From NCBI GenBank assembly GCA_024639975.1, contig JAHEFX010000004.1, forward strand, positions 1 through 60,194: 60,194 bases of DNA, read 5' to 3'. Shown here in pieces: positions 1-8,428 of the stretch. The notes under the pieces are model-generated. The model did no database searches, had not been told where the DNA came from, and was given only the letters and a program-made list of their open reading frames with translations. The stretch's first letter is position 1; each line of letters opens with the position of its first letter. Origin of the DNA: a bacterium (GTDB lineage: Bacteria; Actinomycetota; Acidimicrobiia; Spongiisociales; JAENVV01). The position numbers and the translations under genes were made by a program.

Positions 1-540
1 ACCGCGACCGGCCTCTTTGAGAGCGGCCTTGACGACCCGGGTCGGCTTCGAGCCGCGGTCGCTGTAGACGGGGGTACCGACCCGCTCGCCCAGCTGGATC
101 AGCTGGTCGATGGCGGCCGGGCGCTGGAGGTCTGCTGCCACGAGGAGCGGGCGACGACCTTCATCCTTGAGAAACCTCGCAAGCTTCGCCGTCGTGGTCG
201 TCTTGCCAGAGCCCTGCAGGCCGGCCATGAGGATGACGAGCGGCGGGCTGGAGGGGGAGGCGAGTGGGACATGGTCCTTGCCGAGCGTCGTGACGAGCTC
301 CTCGTCCACGATCTTCACGACCTGTTGGCCCGGAGTCAGCGAATCGTGGACCTCGGCGCCGACGGCCCGCTCGCGGATGCGGCCCACGAGGTTGCGGACG
401 ACGCCGACGTTGACGTCGGCTTCGAGCAGCGCGAGACGCACTTCACGAAGTGCGGTGTCGACGTCGGCCTCGCTCAGCCGGCCCTTGCCGGTGAGATTGC
501 TGAAGACGGTCGAGAATCGGTCGGTGAGGGTGTCGAACAT
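1..540 (-). CDS. ffh: Signal recognition particle GTPase Ffh, N-terminal part
   Basis: Ffh binds 4.5S RNA and the signal sequences of nascent membrane proteins and docks on FtsY at the membrane. The frame reads from an ATG at 540 to the left window edge, so only the first 180 codons are present: the helical N domain (residues 1-90) and the start of the G domain, with the G1 loop GLQGSGKTTT (107-116) and the DLQRPAA motif (138-144) typical of SRP GTPases. The M domain lies outside the window. A TATTCT box (minus strand, 552-557) sits 11 bases before the ATG. Its receptor gene ftsY is about 24 kb away on the same strand. Confidence 0.95.
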   Translation of the reverse strand, partial: MFDTLTDRFSTVFSNLTGKGRLSEADVDTALREVRLALLEADVNVGVVRNLVGRIRERAVGAEVHDSLTPGQQVVKIVDEELVTTLGKDHVPLASPSSPPLVILMAGLQGSGKTTTTAKLARFLKDEGRRPLLVAADLQRPAAIDQLIQLGERVGTPVYSDRGSKPTRVVKAALKEAGRG

Positions 541-613
541 GCGGCGGGGAGAGAATAGGAGTCGGAGCGCGATAGCGGCCGACGGAATCTCCGGCGGGGT
601 CGTTCTGGTCTAG

Positions 614-736
614 GCGATCCGGACCTACCGGCGGGAGTCCCTGCGCCCCGACCTCGTGGCCGGACTCGTCCTCGCCACCATGCTCATCCCACAAGACATG
701 GCCCGCGCCGAGCTGACCGGTCTGCCGAGCAACCGC
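614..736 (+). pseudogene. Remnant of a SulP-family anion permease (N-terminal helix only)
   Basis: The frame after the TAG at 611-613 reads YRRESLRPDLVAGL, then LATMLIPQDMARAELTGLPS. This matches the start of the SulP/SLC26 transmembrane domain, where a basic stretch followed by RPDLVAGLxxAxxLIPQxMAYAxLxGLP forms the first membrane segment. The usual GLYA continuation and the remaining roughly 500 residues are absent; after residue 40 the frame becomes arginine-rich and unrelated. There is no plausible start or Shine-Dalgarno. It is read as a decayed fragment left by a deletion; it could still be chance, but the run of matches is long. Confidence 0.6.
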
Positions 737-948
737 GTACTGCGGGTCCTACGCACAGACTCGTTGCAGGAATCGGATCCACGGCCACGCGGTCTGCGGC
801 GGCGTCGTTGTGTCGGCCACCGTCACTACCGGCTGGAAGTCCCTCACATGAAGGCCCGGATGGCACGACGACTGGCGAACGCCTCCCGGACTGTGGTCGA
901 TCGAGTCCATTCGGCCACGCTACGCAGGCCCCAAACCGGTCCGACTCC

Positions 949-954
949 TACACT
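949..954 (+). promoter_or_regulatory. -10 box of dxs (TACACT)
   Basis: TACACT ends 9 bases before the ATG at 964, which places transcription start 2-3 bases upstream of it, so the message is nearly leaderless. It supports the 964 start over longer readings of the frame. Confidence 0.45.
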
Positions 955-963
955 GCACGGCGC

Positions 964-2802
964 ATGTCACTCCTCGAGCAGGTGGACGCCCCGTCCGACC
1001 TCCTTCGTCTCGACCAACACGAACTGGCCGAACTCGCCGAAGAGATCCGGGCCTTCCTCGTGCGCGCCATCGCCGACACCGGTGGGCACCTCTCGCCCAA
1101 CCTCGGGATCGTGGAGCTCACGTTGGCGCTACACCGGACCTTCGACTCACCCCACGACAAGCTCATCTGGGACGTCGGGCACCAGGCCTACGTCCACAAG
1201 TTGGTGACCGGCCGGCGCGACTTCACCTCGTTGCGGCAGGACGGCGGGATGTCGGGCTACCCGAGCCGAGCCGAGAGTGAGCACGACTTCGTCGAGAACT
1301 CGCATGCATCCACCTCCATCTCCTACGCCATGGGTCTCACGAAGGCGAAGGACGACGACTCACACGTGATCGCCGTCATCGGCGACGGCGCCCTCACCGG
1401 CGGTATGGCCTACGAAGCGCTCAACCACGTCGCCCAGGAGAAGCCGTCCGGGCTGATCATCGTGCTGAACGACAACGGCCGCTCCTACGCGCCGACGGTC
1501 GGTGGGCTGGCCGAACACCTGGCGAAGCTACGAGTCGACCGCCGCTACGAGGATGCCAAGCAGGCATTTGGGTCGGCGCTCCGCAAGCTGCCGCTCGTTG
1601 GTGACTTCGCCGAGGAGACCGCCGTCCGCATGAAGGAGAGCGTCAAGGAGATGCTCACCACCCTCACCTTCTTCGACATCCTCGGCCTCAAGTACACCGG
1701 GCCGATCGACGGGCACGACCTGGCCCTCCTGGAGGAGACCTTCGAGCGGGCAAAGGGCTTCGACGAGCCCGTCGTCATCCATGTCTTGACCGAGAAGGGG
1801 CGCGGCTACCAGCCGGCCATCGACGACGAGCAGGACAAACTCCACGGGGTGGGCAGGTTCGACCCCGCGACGGGCAAGCCGCTCGGCGGCGGCCTGTCGT
1901 GGACTGCCGGTTTCGGAGCGGCCCTCGCCCACGAAGTCGAGCACCGCCCCGACGTCGTGGCGATCACCGCCGCCATGGAGTCGTCGACCGGGCTCTCGAA
2001 GATCTCCGACGAGCACGCCGACCGCGTCATCGACGTCGGGATCTCCGAACAACACGCCGTCACCCTGGCTGCCGGCCTCGCCATGGGCGGCAAGCGACCG
2101 GTCGTGTCCATCTACTCCTCGTTCCTCCAACGGGCGATCGACCAGATCATCACCGACGTCGCGATGCACGAGCTCCCCGTCACGTTCGTCCTGGACCGGG
2201 CCGGGGTGACCGGACCCGATGGCCCCTCACACCACGGCGTGATGGACCTCTCCTACCTCCGGATGATCCCCGGCCTCGCCGTAGGCGCACCGGCAGACAC
2301 CCAGGAGCTGGCCGGGATGCTCTCCGCCGCCCTCGACCACGACGGCCCGGTGGCGATCCGCTATCCGCGAGGACCTGCTGCTGCGCTGCCCGACCTTCCC
2401 GCCCAGCCACTGGAGTTGGGCCGCTGGGAGCGGCTGACCGAGGGAGACGAGGTCCTCCTCCTCGCCACGGGCAAGATGGTCGAGGCCGCCCACAAGGCAG
2501 CCGGCCTGGCCGAGGACCGCTCGACGACCGTCGTGAACGCCCGTTGGGTGAAACCGATCGACCCTCGGCTCGCGGCTTGGGCGTCGGCACACGACCGGGT
2601 CGTCACCGTGGAGGACGGTGTCGTCGCCGGTGGGTTCGGAGCCGGCGTGGCCGAGCACCTCGCCGCCGCCGGGGTGACGAAGCCGATCACGATGCTCGGT
2701 ATCCCGGACCGGTTCCTGCGCTTCGGGGAGCAGGCCGGAATCCTCGCCGAGCTGGGTCTCGATGCGGCCGGCATCGCCGACACACTCGCCTCGCTCGACT
2801 GA
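964..2802 (+). CDS. dxs: 1-deoxy-D-xylulose-5-phosphate synthase
   Basis: Dxs condenses pyruvate and glyceraldehyde 3-phosphate with thiamine diphosphate, the first step of the MEP isoprenoid pathway. The 612-residue product has the usual length. GGHLSPNLG (about residue 40), GDGALTGGMA for Mg-ThDP binding (about 140), the SEQHAV segment carrying the catalytic glutamate (about 361) and DRAGVTGPDGPSHHG (about 420) are all present, so it looks active. The frame is open upstream to 808, but the family N-terminus begins near MSLLEQVDAP and the -10 box at 949-954 fits the ATG at 964. It stands alone and diverges from ffh. Confidence 0.95.
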   Translation: MSLLEQVDAPSDLLRLDQHELAELAEEIRAFLVRAIADTGGHLSPNLGIVELTLALHRTFDSPHDKLIWDVGHQAYVHKLVTGRRDFTSLRQDGGMSGYPSRAESEHDFVENSHASTSISYAMGLTKAKDDDSHVIAVIGDGALTGGMAYEALNHVAQEKPSGLIIVLNDNGRSYAPTVGGLAEHLAKLRVDRRYEDAKQAFGSALRKLPLVGDFAEETAVRMKESVKEMLTTLTFFDILGLKYTGPIDGHDLALLEETFERAKGFDEPVVIHVLTEKGRGYQPAIDDEQDKLHGVGRFDPATGKPLGGGLSWTAGFGAALAHEVEHRPDVVAITAAMESSTGLSKISDEHADRVIDVGISEQHAVTLAAGLAMGGKRPVVSIYSSFLQRAIDQIITDVAMHELPVTFVLDRAGVTGPDGPSHHGVMDLSYLRMIPGLAVGAPADTQELAGMLSAALDHDGPVAIRYPRGPAAALPDLPAQPLELGRWERLTEGDEVLLLATGKMVEAAHKAAGLAEDRSTTVVNARWVKPIDPRLAAWASAHDRVVTVEDGVVAGGFGAGVAEHLAAAGVTKPITMLGIPDRFLRFGEQAGILAELGLDAAGIADTLASLD

Positions 2803-2815
2803 TCGTCCCGGGACC

Positions 2816-2821
2816 TAACCT
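2816..2821 (+). promoter_or_regulatory. -10 box of the copper/cytochrome cluster (TAACCT)
   Basis: TAACCT ends exactly 7 bases before the ATG at 2829, giving transcription from the start codon itself. It lies 14 bases past the dxs stop and probably drives the five overlapping genes to 5610. Confidence 0.5.
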
Positions 2822-2828
2822 GCCAGCC

Positions 2829-3185
2829 ATGCGGTTCGTGATCCTCCTCACAATCATCCTGTCCGTTGCTGCATGCGGTGGAGGCGACGATGGCATGTCC
2901 TCCGCGGCGGTCGAAGGTTCCGAGATCGCCCGGGTGGCCGGATGCGCGGCTTGCCATGGCAGCTCCGGCGAGGGCGGCGTGGGACCTCCTTGGATCGGCT
3001 TGGTCGACTCGGAGATCGAGTTGGTCGACGGCACGACGATCATCGCCGACGAGGCATACCTCCGCGAGTCGATCATCGACCCGCAGGCGAAGGTCAGAGC
3101 CGGGTACGAGATCACCATGCCCGAGAACACTCTGACCGACAGCGAGGTCGACAAGGTCCTGGCGTACATCGAGGCCCTCGGGTGA
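2829..3185 (+). CDS. Cytochrome c lipoprotein
   Basis: This 118-residue product begins with a lipoprotein signal (ILSVAAC, cysteine at about residue 16) and is therefore probably anchored outside the membrane. It carries one haem c site, CAACH, and a distal stretch ESIIDPQAKVRAGYEITMP whose methionine is the likely second haem ligand. That arrangement resembles the cytochrome c domain fused to subunit II of caa3 oxidases, here as a free protein. It is first in a cluster of five genes with 4-base overlaps at several junctions, which points to a role in electron delivery to, or assembly of, a copper oxidase. The actual redox partner cannot be seen. Confidence 0.85.
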   Translation: MRFVILLTIILSVAACGGGDDGMSSAAVEGSEIARVAGCAACHGSSGEGGVGPPWIGLVDSEIELVDGTTIIADEAYLRESIIDPQAKVRAGYEITMPENTLTDSEVDKVLAYIEALG

Positions 3186-3769
3186 AACTGCTCAGGCCGC
3201 TCCTCGCGGTCGCCGTCCTCCTCGGTGCATGCGGACCGGCCATCCCCGACGAACCGGCCGGGATCGTCCGCGACCCGGCCCCGGAGGTCGGGTCCGTGTC
3301 GCTGCCCGACCTCGACGCCGACGGCCGGGCGTTCCCCTTCGTCGCCGGCGCCGGCGGTGTCCTCGTCGTGTACTTCGGCTACACGTCCTGTCCTGACGTC
3401 TGCCCGACGACATTGGCGGACCTGCGCCGGGCCATGGCGGACATGGACGAGGCCGAGAGCATCGCCGTCGCGATGGCAACCGTCGACCCCGACCGCGACA
3501 CACCGGAGGTCATCTCCGGCTACCTCCACAGCTTCTTCCCGGAGGGCCATCCCCTCCGAACCGAGGACGATGCCGAACTCAGGGCGGCGGCCGACGCGTT
3601 CGGCGCCGACTACGACGTGACGACGTCCGAGGAGGGCGACGTCGAGGTCGCCCACACGGGCTTCCTCTACGCCGTCGACGACCAGGGGCAACTGGCGCTG
3701 ACGTGGCCATTCGGCACAACATGGGAAGACATACAGGGCGACCTTCGATGGTTGCTGCACGGTGGTTGA
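3182..3769 (+). CDS. SCO1/SenC family copper chaperone
   Basis: SCO proteins insert copper into the CuA site of cytochrome c oxidase. The 195-residue protein has a lipoprotein signal (AVLLGAC), a thioredoxin fold with the copper motif CPDVC in SCPDVCPTTL, and the conserved distal histidine in VAHTGFLYAVD. The VDPDRDTPE loop is also typical. The GTG start at 3182 overlaps the previous stop by four bases (GTGA), implying translational coupling. All copper ligands are intact. Confidence 0.92.
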   Translation: MKLLRPLLAVAVLLGACGPAIPDEPAGIVRDPAPEVGSVSLPDLDADGRAFPFVAGAGGVLVVYFGYTSCPDVCPTTLADLRRAMADMDEAESIAVAMATVDPDRDTPEVISGYLHSFFPEGHPLRTEDDAELRAAADAFGADYDVTTSEEGDVEVAHTGFLYAVDDQGQLALTWPFGTTWEDIQGDLRWLLHGG

Positions 3770-3785
3770 CACGGAGGACACTCCA

Positions 3786-4277
3786 ATGAAGAAGATGGTG
3801 GTGATGCTCTCGGCACTGGCACTGTTCGCCACGGCTTGCTCGACGAGCGGGCCGATCTCCGCGGACGACGCCTGGGCGCGGGAGTCGGCGATGATGCAGT
3901 CGGCGGCTGCCGTCTACATGGACCTCACCGCTGACGAGGACGACGCCCTCGTCTCGGCTTCGGTCGAATCGTCGGTGGCACCGACGGTCGAGATCCATGA
4001 GACGACCGAGATGGGCCCCGACGACGAGATGTCCGGTGACGACGATGACATGGGCGAAGAAGGCGATATGTCCGGAGACGGCGGGATGATGCAGATGGTC
4101 CCCGTCGAACAGGTCGACCTCCCGGCGGGCGAGACGGTCTCGCTGGAGCCGGGCGGGCTGCACATCATGCTCCTGGACCTCACCGAGCCCCTGGAGATCG
4201 GCGACGAGTTCGATGTCGACCTCGAGTTCGAGTCGGGCGAGACGCTCAGCGTGACCGTCGAAGTGAGAGAAGGCTGA
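3786..4277 (+). CDS. PCu(A)C copper chaperone (DUF461) with an acidic Met-rich insert
   Basis: PCu(A)C proteins bind Cu(I) through His and Met and pass it to SCO or directly to CuA. After a lipoprotein signal (FATAC) the 163-residue product keeps the family core: AAAVYMDLT, the ligand region VEIHETTEM, MMQMVPVEQVDLPAG and PGGLHIMLLDL. Between the first His and the following Met ligands sits an extra segment of about 20 residues made almost only of Asp, Glu, Gly, Ser and Met (residues about 76-100), which may add copper sites. A good Shine-Dalgarno (GGAGGA, 3773-3778) precedes the ATG. Confidence 0.88.
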   Translation: MKKMVVMLSALALFATACSTSGPISADDAWARESAMMQSAAAVYMDLTADEDDALVSASVESSVAPTVEIHETTEMGPDDEMSGDDDDMGEEGDMSGDGGMMQMVPVEQVDLPAGETVSLEPGGLHIMLLDLTEPLEIGDEFDVDLEFESGETLSVTVEVREG

Positions 4278-4636
4278 CCAAGCGAGCGGTATTCGCCATC
4301 ACCGCAACCGTCCTGCTCCTGGCCGGTTGCGGTGATGGCGCGCTCGAGATCGATGACGTCGCCGACGGACCGACGGACTACGAGTTCCTGATCCCCGCAG
4401 GTGCCGGCGAGGCACTCGACGCCGGAGAGCCCCTCGAGATCCTTCCCGCCGAGATGGAGGTGAGGGTCGGGGAGGTGATCCGGATCGAGAACGAGGACGA
4501 TCGGGGCCACCTGGTCGGCCCGTTCTTCATCGGCGCCAATGAGACCCTCACACAGCGGTTCTCCTCGGAGGGGACCTTCCAGGGCAGTTGCACGGTGCAT
4601 CCATCGGGACAGATCACGCTGACGGTGCTCCCGTGA
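4274..4636 (+). CDS. Cupredoxin-like lipoprotein, probable CTG start
   Basis: The first ATG of the frame (4454) would leave out a clear lipoprotein signal: TKRAVFAITATVLLLAGC is encoded from 4277. No ATG, GTG or TTG lies in frame between the signal and the preceding coding end, and the only plausible initiator is the CTG at 4274, which overlaps the previous stop as CTGA, matching the GTGA overlaps elsewhere in the cluster. The resulting 120-residue protein has a cupredoxin-like C-terminal half with possible ligands His (DRGHLVGPF), Cys (GSCTVHPSG) and His; the usual axial Met is not evident. It probably handles copper outside the membrane with its neighbours. Confidence 0.7.
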   Translation: MTKRAVFAITATVLLLAGCGDGALEIDDVADGPTDYEFLIPAGAGEALDAGEPLEILPAEMEVRVGEVIRIENEDDRGHLVGPFFIGANETLTQRFSSEGTFQGSCTVHPSGQITLTVLP

Positions 4637-5610
4637 GGTGGGCGGCGGCCGTCGCCCTCATGGCGTTGGTCGTCTTGTCCCCGGCTGCCGCGCTCGCCGA
4701 CCCGGCCGGCCCGACCGACTACGAGACCACGATCGTGTCGATCGAGCCCGAGGTCGACGGACTCTCGGCCCGGATGCTCGGCGGCGACAGCTTCCTCGAA
4801 CTCACGACGGTTGGCCACGATGTGCTGATCACCGGGTACCGGGGCGAGCCCTACCTGCGATTCGACGCCGACGGGACGGTCTACGAGAACGCTCGCTCCG
4901 AGACGACCTACCTCAACCAGGACCGGTACGGCGAGACCGAGGTCCCTGCGACTGCCGACCCCGACGCCGACCCCGAATGGGTCGAGGTGGCCAGCGATGG
5001 CAGGTACGCATGGCACGACCACCGAACCCACTGGATGGTCGAGGAGCCGCCACCCGGCGCGGAGCCGGGTGACACCGTCCTGGAGGCCGTGGTACCGCTC
5101 GAGGTCGACGGAGAACCCGTACTCATCTCGGTCCGATCCCTCTACGTCGAGCCACCCGGGCCGTGGGCGTCGTCGGTCGGTGGGGCGATCGGCCTCGTGG
5201 TCTCCGCAACACTCGTCCGCCTGATGGGCCGTGCCTCCGGTGCCCGTGCCTCACTGCTGGGCCTCGGGACAGCTGCCCTGACCATGGGAATCTGGGAACG
5301 CCTGTCGATGCCCCCTGAGGCGGCCGCCTCTCCCCTCGTCTTCCTCCTTCCGGCAGGAACACTCCTCTTCGCGTGGATGGCGAAGCCATCCGCCCCCACG
5401 CAGGCCTATGCCGGTCTGCTGTCGGCGCTGTCGCTCGGGGTCTGGGTGTGGCTGCGCTGGGAGGTGCTCCTCCGGCCGATCCTCCCGACCGCCGCCCCCT
5501 GGCAGATGGATCGACTGGTGACGGCGGCGGCAGCGACCGGGACGGTCGTCGTGCTCTGGCACCTCCTCGCCGGGTTGCTCGGTGGCCGATCCGACCGGGC
5601 CGAGGCCTGA
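4633..5610 (+). CDS. Exported membrane protein with HDH(R)TH motif, last gene of the copper cluster
   Basis: No named family was recognised. The 325-residue product starts with a signal peptide (cleavage near ALADP), continues with an extracytoplasmic domain of about 165 residues containing the histidine-rich YAWHDHRTHWM, and ends in about five membrane helices (residues 185-318). The GTG at 4633 overlaps the previous stop as GTGA. The position and the histidines suggest copper handling comparable to CopC/CopD or YcnI-type systems; this is inference from context only. Confidence 0.8.
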   Translation: MRWAAAVALMALVVLSPAAALADPAGPTDYETTIVSIEPEVDGLSARMLGGDSFLELTTVGHDVLITGYRGEPYLRFDADGTVYENARSETTYLNQDRYGETEVPATADPDADPEWVEVASDGRYAWHDHRTHWMVEEPPPGAEPGDTVLEAVVPLEVDGEPVLISVRSLYVEPPGPWASSVGGAIGLVVSATLVRLMGRASGARASLLGLGTAALTMGIWERLSMPPEAAASPLVFLLPAGTLLFAWMAKPSAPTQAYAGLLSALSLGVWVWLRWEVLLRPILPTAAPWQMDRLVTAAAATGTVVVLWHLLAGLLGGRSDRAEA

Positions 5611-5653
5611 ACCACCACCCAAGCGGTCTCGGACTCCGATCCCCGCGGACCCC

Positions 5654-5659
5654 TACCCT
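5654..5659 (+). promoter_or_regulatory. -10 box of ppc (TACCCT)
   Basis: TACCCT ends 8 bases before the GTG at 5668, so the transcript begins at or one base before the start codon. Confidence 0.45.
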
Positions 5660-5667
5660 CCGTCCCC

Positions 5668-8394
5668 GTGAAGGACGACTCCACACTCCGTTCAGACATC
5701 CGCCGCCTGGGCAGCCAGCTGGGCGAGACTCTCGTGCGCGAGCAGGGCCAGGAGCTCCTGGACCTCGTGGAGGAGGTCCGCGAGACCACCAAGCGGCTCC
5801 GCGATGACGCCGACCCGACCACGGCCGAGGAGTTCTCCGCCGTCCTGTCGCGCCATGACACCGAGACGGCCATCCTCCTCGTGCGAGCGTTCACCACCTA
5901 CTTCCACTTGGCCAATGTCGCCGAGCAGACCCACCGGGTCGACGAGATGGCCGCACGCTCTCCCGGGGAGGCCGAGTGGTTGACGGCAACGATCGACCGG
6001 ATCGCCGACGCGGGCCTCGAGCGGGACCTGATAGAGGACGTCGTCGACCGCCTCGAGCTGCGCCCGGTCTTCACGGCCCACCCGACCGAGGCGGCCCGCC
6101 GGACGATCCTGGTGAAGCTCGACCAGATCGCCGAGCTGCTGGACCGCCGACTGGACCCCCGCGTCACCGAGACGGAGTCCGCCCGGATCGACCGGCGGAT
6201 CGGGGAGGTCATCGACCTCATCTGGCAGACCGACGAGCTCCGCCTCGACAAGCCGACGCCGCTCGAGGAGGCGAAGTTCACCTTCTTCTTCCTCGATCTG
6301 CTCTTCGAGGTCATGGCCGACCTCACCGACGACCTCACCCATGCCTTGGGCGAGCTGGGCGTGGCGAAGGGTGTCGACTGGCACCCGATCCGCTTCGGGA
6401 CCTGGGTGGGCGGCGACCGTGACGGCAACCCGTTCGTCACGCCCGAGCTCACGATGGAGATCCTCGAACTCCAACACGAGCACGGGCTGCGGAACCTCCG
6501 CCATGCCGTGGAGGACCTGTCGTACCAGCTGTCGTCATCGATTCGCATCGCCGGCGTCTCCGACGCGCTGGCCGTTTCCCTGGAGGACGACAAGCGACTG
6601 CTCCCGAATGCACTCGACGACTTCAACCGGCTCCGGATCGAGGAGCCCTACCGACTCAAGTGCAGCTTCATCTACGCCAAGCTGGCCAACACGATGTCCC
6701 GGATCAAGGCGAGGGCCCGGCACACACCGGGCGTCGACTACCGGGACCCAGCCGAGCTCATGGCAGACCTGGAGCTCATCTCCGACTCCCTCCGATCCCA
6801 CAACGGAACGCAGATCGCCGACGGTGTCGTGGCACGCCTCGCCAGGAGGGTCTCCTCGTTCGGCTTCCACCTTGCCGTCATGGACATCCGGGAGCACGCC
6901 GAGCGCCATCACGCCGCCCTCGAGGCGATCCACGAGGTTGCCGGTGCCGTCGACTACTCGAGCTTGACCGCCGGGGAGCGCACCCGGCTGCTCGCCGAGG
7001 AGCTCCGCTCGGCTCGCCCCCTCCTCTCCCCCGCCCAGGTCCTGCCCGAGCACGCGGACAAGACCCTCTCCATCATGTCCACGGTCCGCGAAGCGAAGGA
7101 CCGCTTCGGCGAAGGCGTCGTCGAGACGTACATCATCTCCATGACCCGCGACGTCGGGGACGTGCTGGCCGCCGTGGTCCTGGCCCGCGAAGGCGGCCTC
7201 GTCGACCTGCGCACCGACGTGGCCCGGATCGGTTTCGCCCCGCTCCTCGAGACGATCGACGAACTGCGGGCAGCGGGGTCGATCCTCGACGAACTGCTGT
7301 CCGATCCCTCCTACCGCCGGTTGGTCGAGCTGCGTGGGAACGTCCAAGAGGTGATGCTCGGCTACTCCGACTCCAACAAGGACGGCGGGATCACCACCTC
7401 CCAGTGGGAGATCTACAAGGCCCAGCGGAACCTCCGTGAGGTGGCGGCGCGGCACGGCGTGGTGCTCCGCCTCTTCCATGGTCGGGGCGGCACGGTCGGC
7501 CGCGGCGGCGGACCCACCCACGAGGCGATCATGGCCCAGCCCTGGGGCGTCGTCGACGGCCCGATGAAGCTCACCGAGCAGGGCGAGGTGATCTCCGACA
7601 AGTACGGGATCCCATCGCTCGCCAGGGCCAACCTCGAGCTCACCGTCTCGTCGGTCCTCGAGGCGTCCCTCCTCCATCGGACCTCCCGTCGCGAGCGGTC
7701 GGTGCTCGACCGGTGGGACGAGCTCATGGAGGTCATTTCGTCGGCCGCCTTCGAGCGCTACCGGGAGTTGGTCGACCACCCGTCGTTGGTCGACTACTTC
7801 CTCACCTCGACGCCCGTCGACCTCCTCGGTTCCATGAACATCGGCTCTCGGCCCGCCCGCCGCAAGGACGGGTCCCAGGCCGGGCTCGAGGACCTTCGGG
7901 CCATCCCGTGGGTCTTCGGCTGGACCCAGTCCCGCCAGATCGTTCCCGGCTGGTTCGGCGTCGGTACCGGACTCGCTGCGGCCAAGGAAGCAGGCGTCTG
8001 GGACACCGTCGTCGAGACGGCCGCCGAGTGGCCGTTCTTCGACACGTTCCTGTCGAACGTCGAGATGACCCTGGCCAAGACCGACCTCGGGATCGCGCGT
8101 CGCTACGTCGACGAGTTGGTCGCTCCCGCACACCGGGCCCCGTTCGACCTCATCCGAGAGGAACACGACCTCACCGTGCGCCTCATGCTCGAGGCGACCG
8201 GTGACGCCGCCGTGATGGTCACCAACCCCGTGTTGGCCCGGACCCTCGAGGTCCGCGACCGTTACCTCGACCCACTGAACTACCTGCAGGTGTCATTGAT
8301 CGCCAAGTCGCGCAAGCACGCCGACCCGCTGGTCGAACGAGCCCTGCTGCTGACGGTGAACGGGATCGCGACCGGGCTGCGGAACACGGGCTGA
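5668..8394 (+). CDS. ppc: Phosphoenolpyruvate carboxylase
   Basis: Ppc fixes bicarbonate on phosphoenolpyruvate to give oxaloacetate and refills the TCA cycle. At 908 residues it has the full bacterial length. The catalytic histidine is in FTAHPTEAARRT (about residue 138), followed by GGDRDGNPFVT (about 250), GYSDSNKDGG (about 570) and the glycine-arginine loop FHGRGGTVGRGGGP (about 605), and the C-terminus ends in the family-typical TGLRNTG. The GTG start fits the upstream -10 box. It is a single-gene unit and looks fully active. Confidence 0.97.
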   Translation: MKDDSTLRSDIRRLGSQLGETLVREQGQELLDLVEEVRETTKRLRDDADPTTAEEFSAVLSRHDTETAILLVRAFTTYFHLANVAEQTHRVDEMAARSPGEAEWLTATIDRIADAGLERDLIEDVVDRLELRPVFTAHPTEAARRTILVKLDQIAELLDRRLDPRVTETESARIDRRIGEVIDLIWQTDELRLDKPTPLEEAKFTFFFLDLLFEVMADLTDDLTHALGELGVAKGVDWHPIRFGTWVGGDRDGNPFVTPELTMEILELQHEHGLRNLRHAVEDLSYQLSSSIRIAGVSDALAVSLEDDKRLLPNALDDFNRLRIEEPYRLKCSFIYAKLANTMSRIKARARHTPGVDYRDPAELMADLELISDSLRSHNGTQIADGVVARLARRVSSFGFHLAVMDIREHAERHHAALEAIHEVAGAVDYSSLTAGERTRLLAEELRSARPLLSPAQVLPEHADKTLSIMSTVREAKDRFGEGVVETYIISMTRDVGDVLAAVVLAREGGLVDLRTDVARIGFAPLLETIDELRAAGSILDELLSDPSYRRLVELRGNVQEVMLGYSDSNKDGGITTSQWEIYKAQRNLREVAARHGVVLRLFHGRGGTVGRGGGPTHEAIMAQPWGVVDGPMKLTEQGEVISDKYGIPSLARANLELTVSSVLEASLLHRTSRRERSVLDRWDELMEVISSAAFERYRELVDHPSLVDYFLTSTPVDLLGSMNIGSRPARRKDGSQAGLEDLRAIPWVFGWTQSRQIVPGWFGVGTGLAAAKEAGVWDTVVETAAEWPFFDTFLSNVEMTLAKTDLGIARRYVDELVAPAHRAPFDLIREEHDLTVRLMLEATGDAAVMVTNPVLARTLEVRDRYLDPLNYLQVSLIAKSRKHADPLVERALLLTVNGIATGLRNTG

Positions 8395-8413
8395 TCGGCC
8401 GTCGCCGGGCGGT

Positions 8414-8419
8414 TACTGT
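8414..8419 (+). promoter_or_regulatory. -10 box of the monooxygenase gene (TACTGT)
   Basis: TACTGT ends 9 bases before the ATG at 8429 in a 34-base gap after ppc; a nearly leaderless start. Confidence 0.4.
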
Positions 8420-8428
8420 CGCGGCACC

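Larger units (their letters stand above)
541..963. other. Non-coding interval between ffh and dxs
   Basis: This 423-base divergent interval contains no intact gene. It holds the ffh promoter region on the minus strand, a SulP permease remnant at 614-736, and the dxs promoter at its right end. Between 737 and 940 nothing recognisable was found in either strand. Confidence 0.6.

Noticed and set aside
808-963. 52-residue N-terminal extension of Dxs
   Set aside because: It has no family similarity and runs upstream of the -10 box at 949-954.
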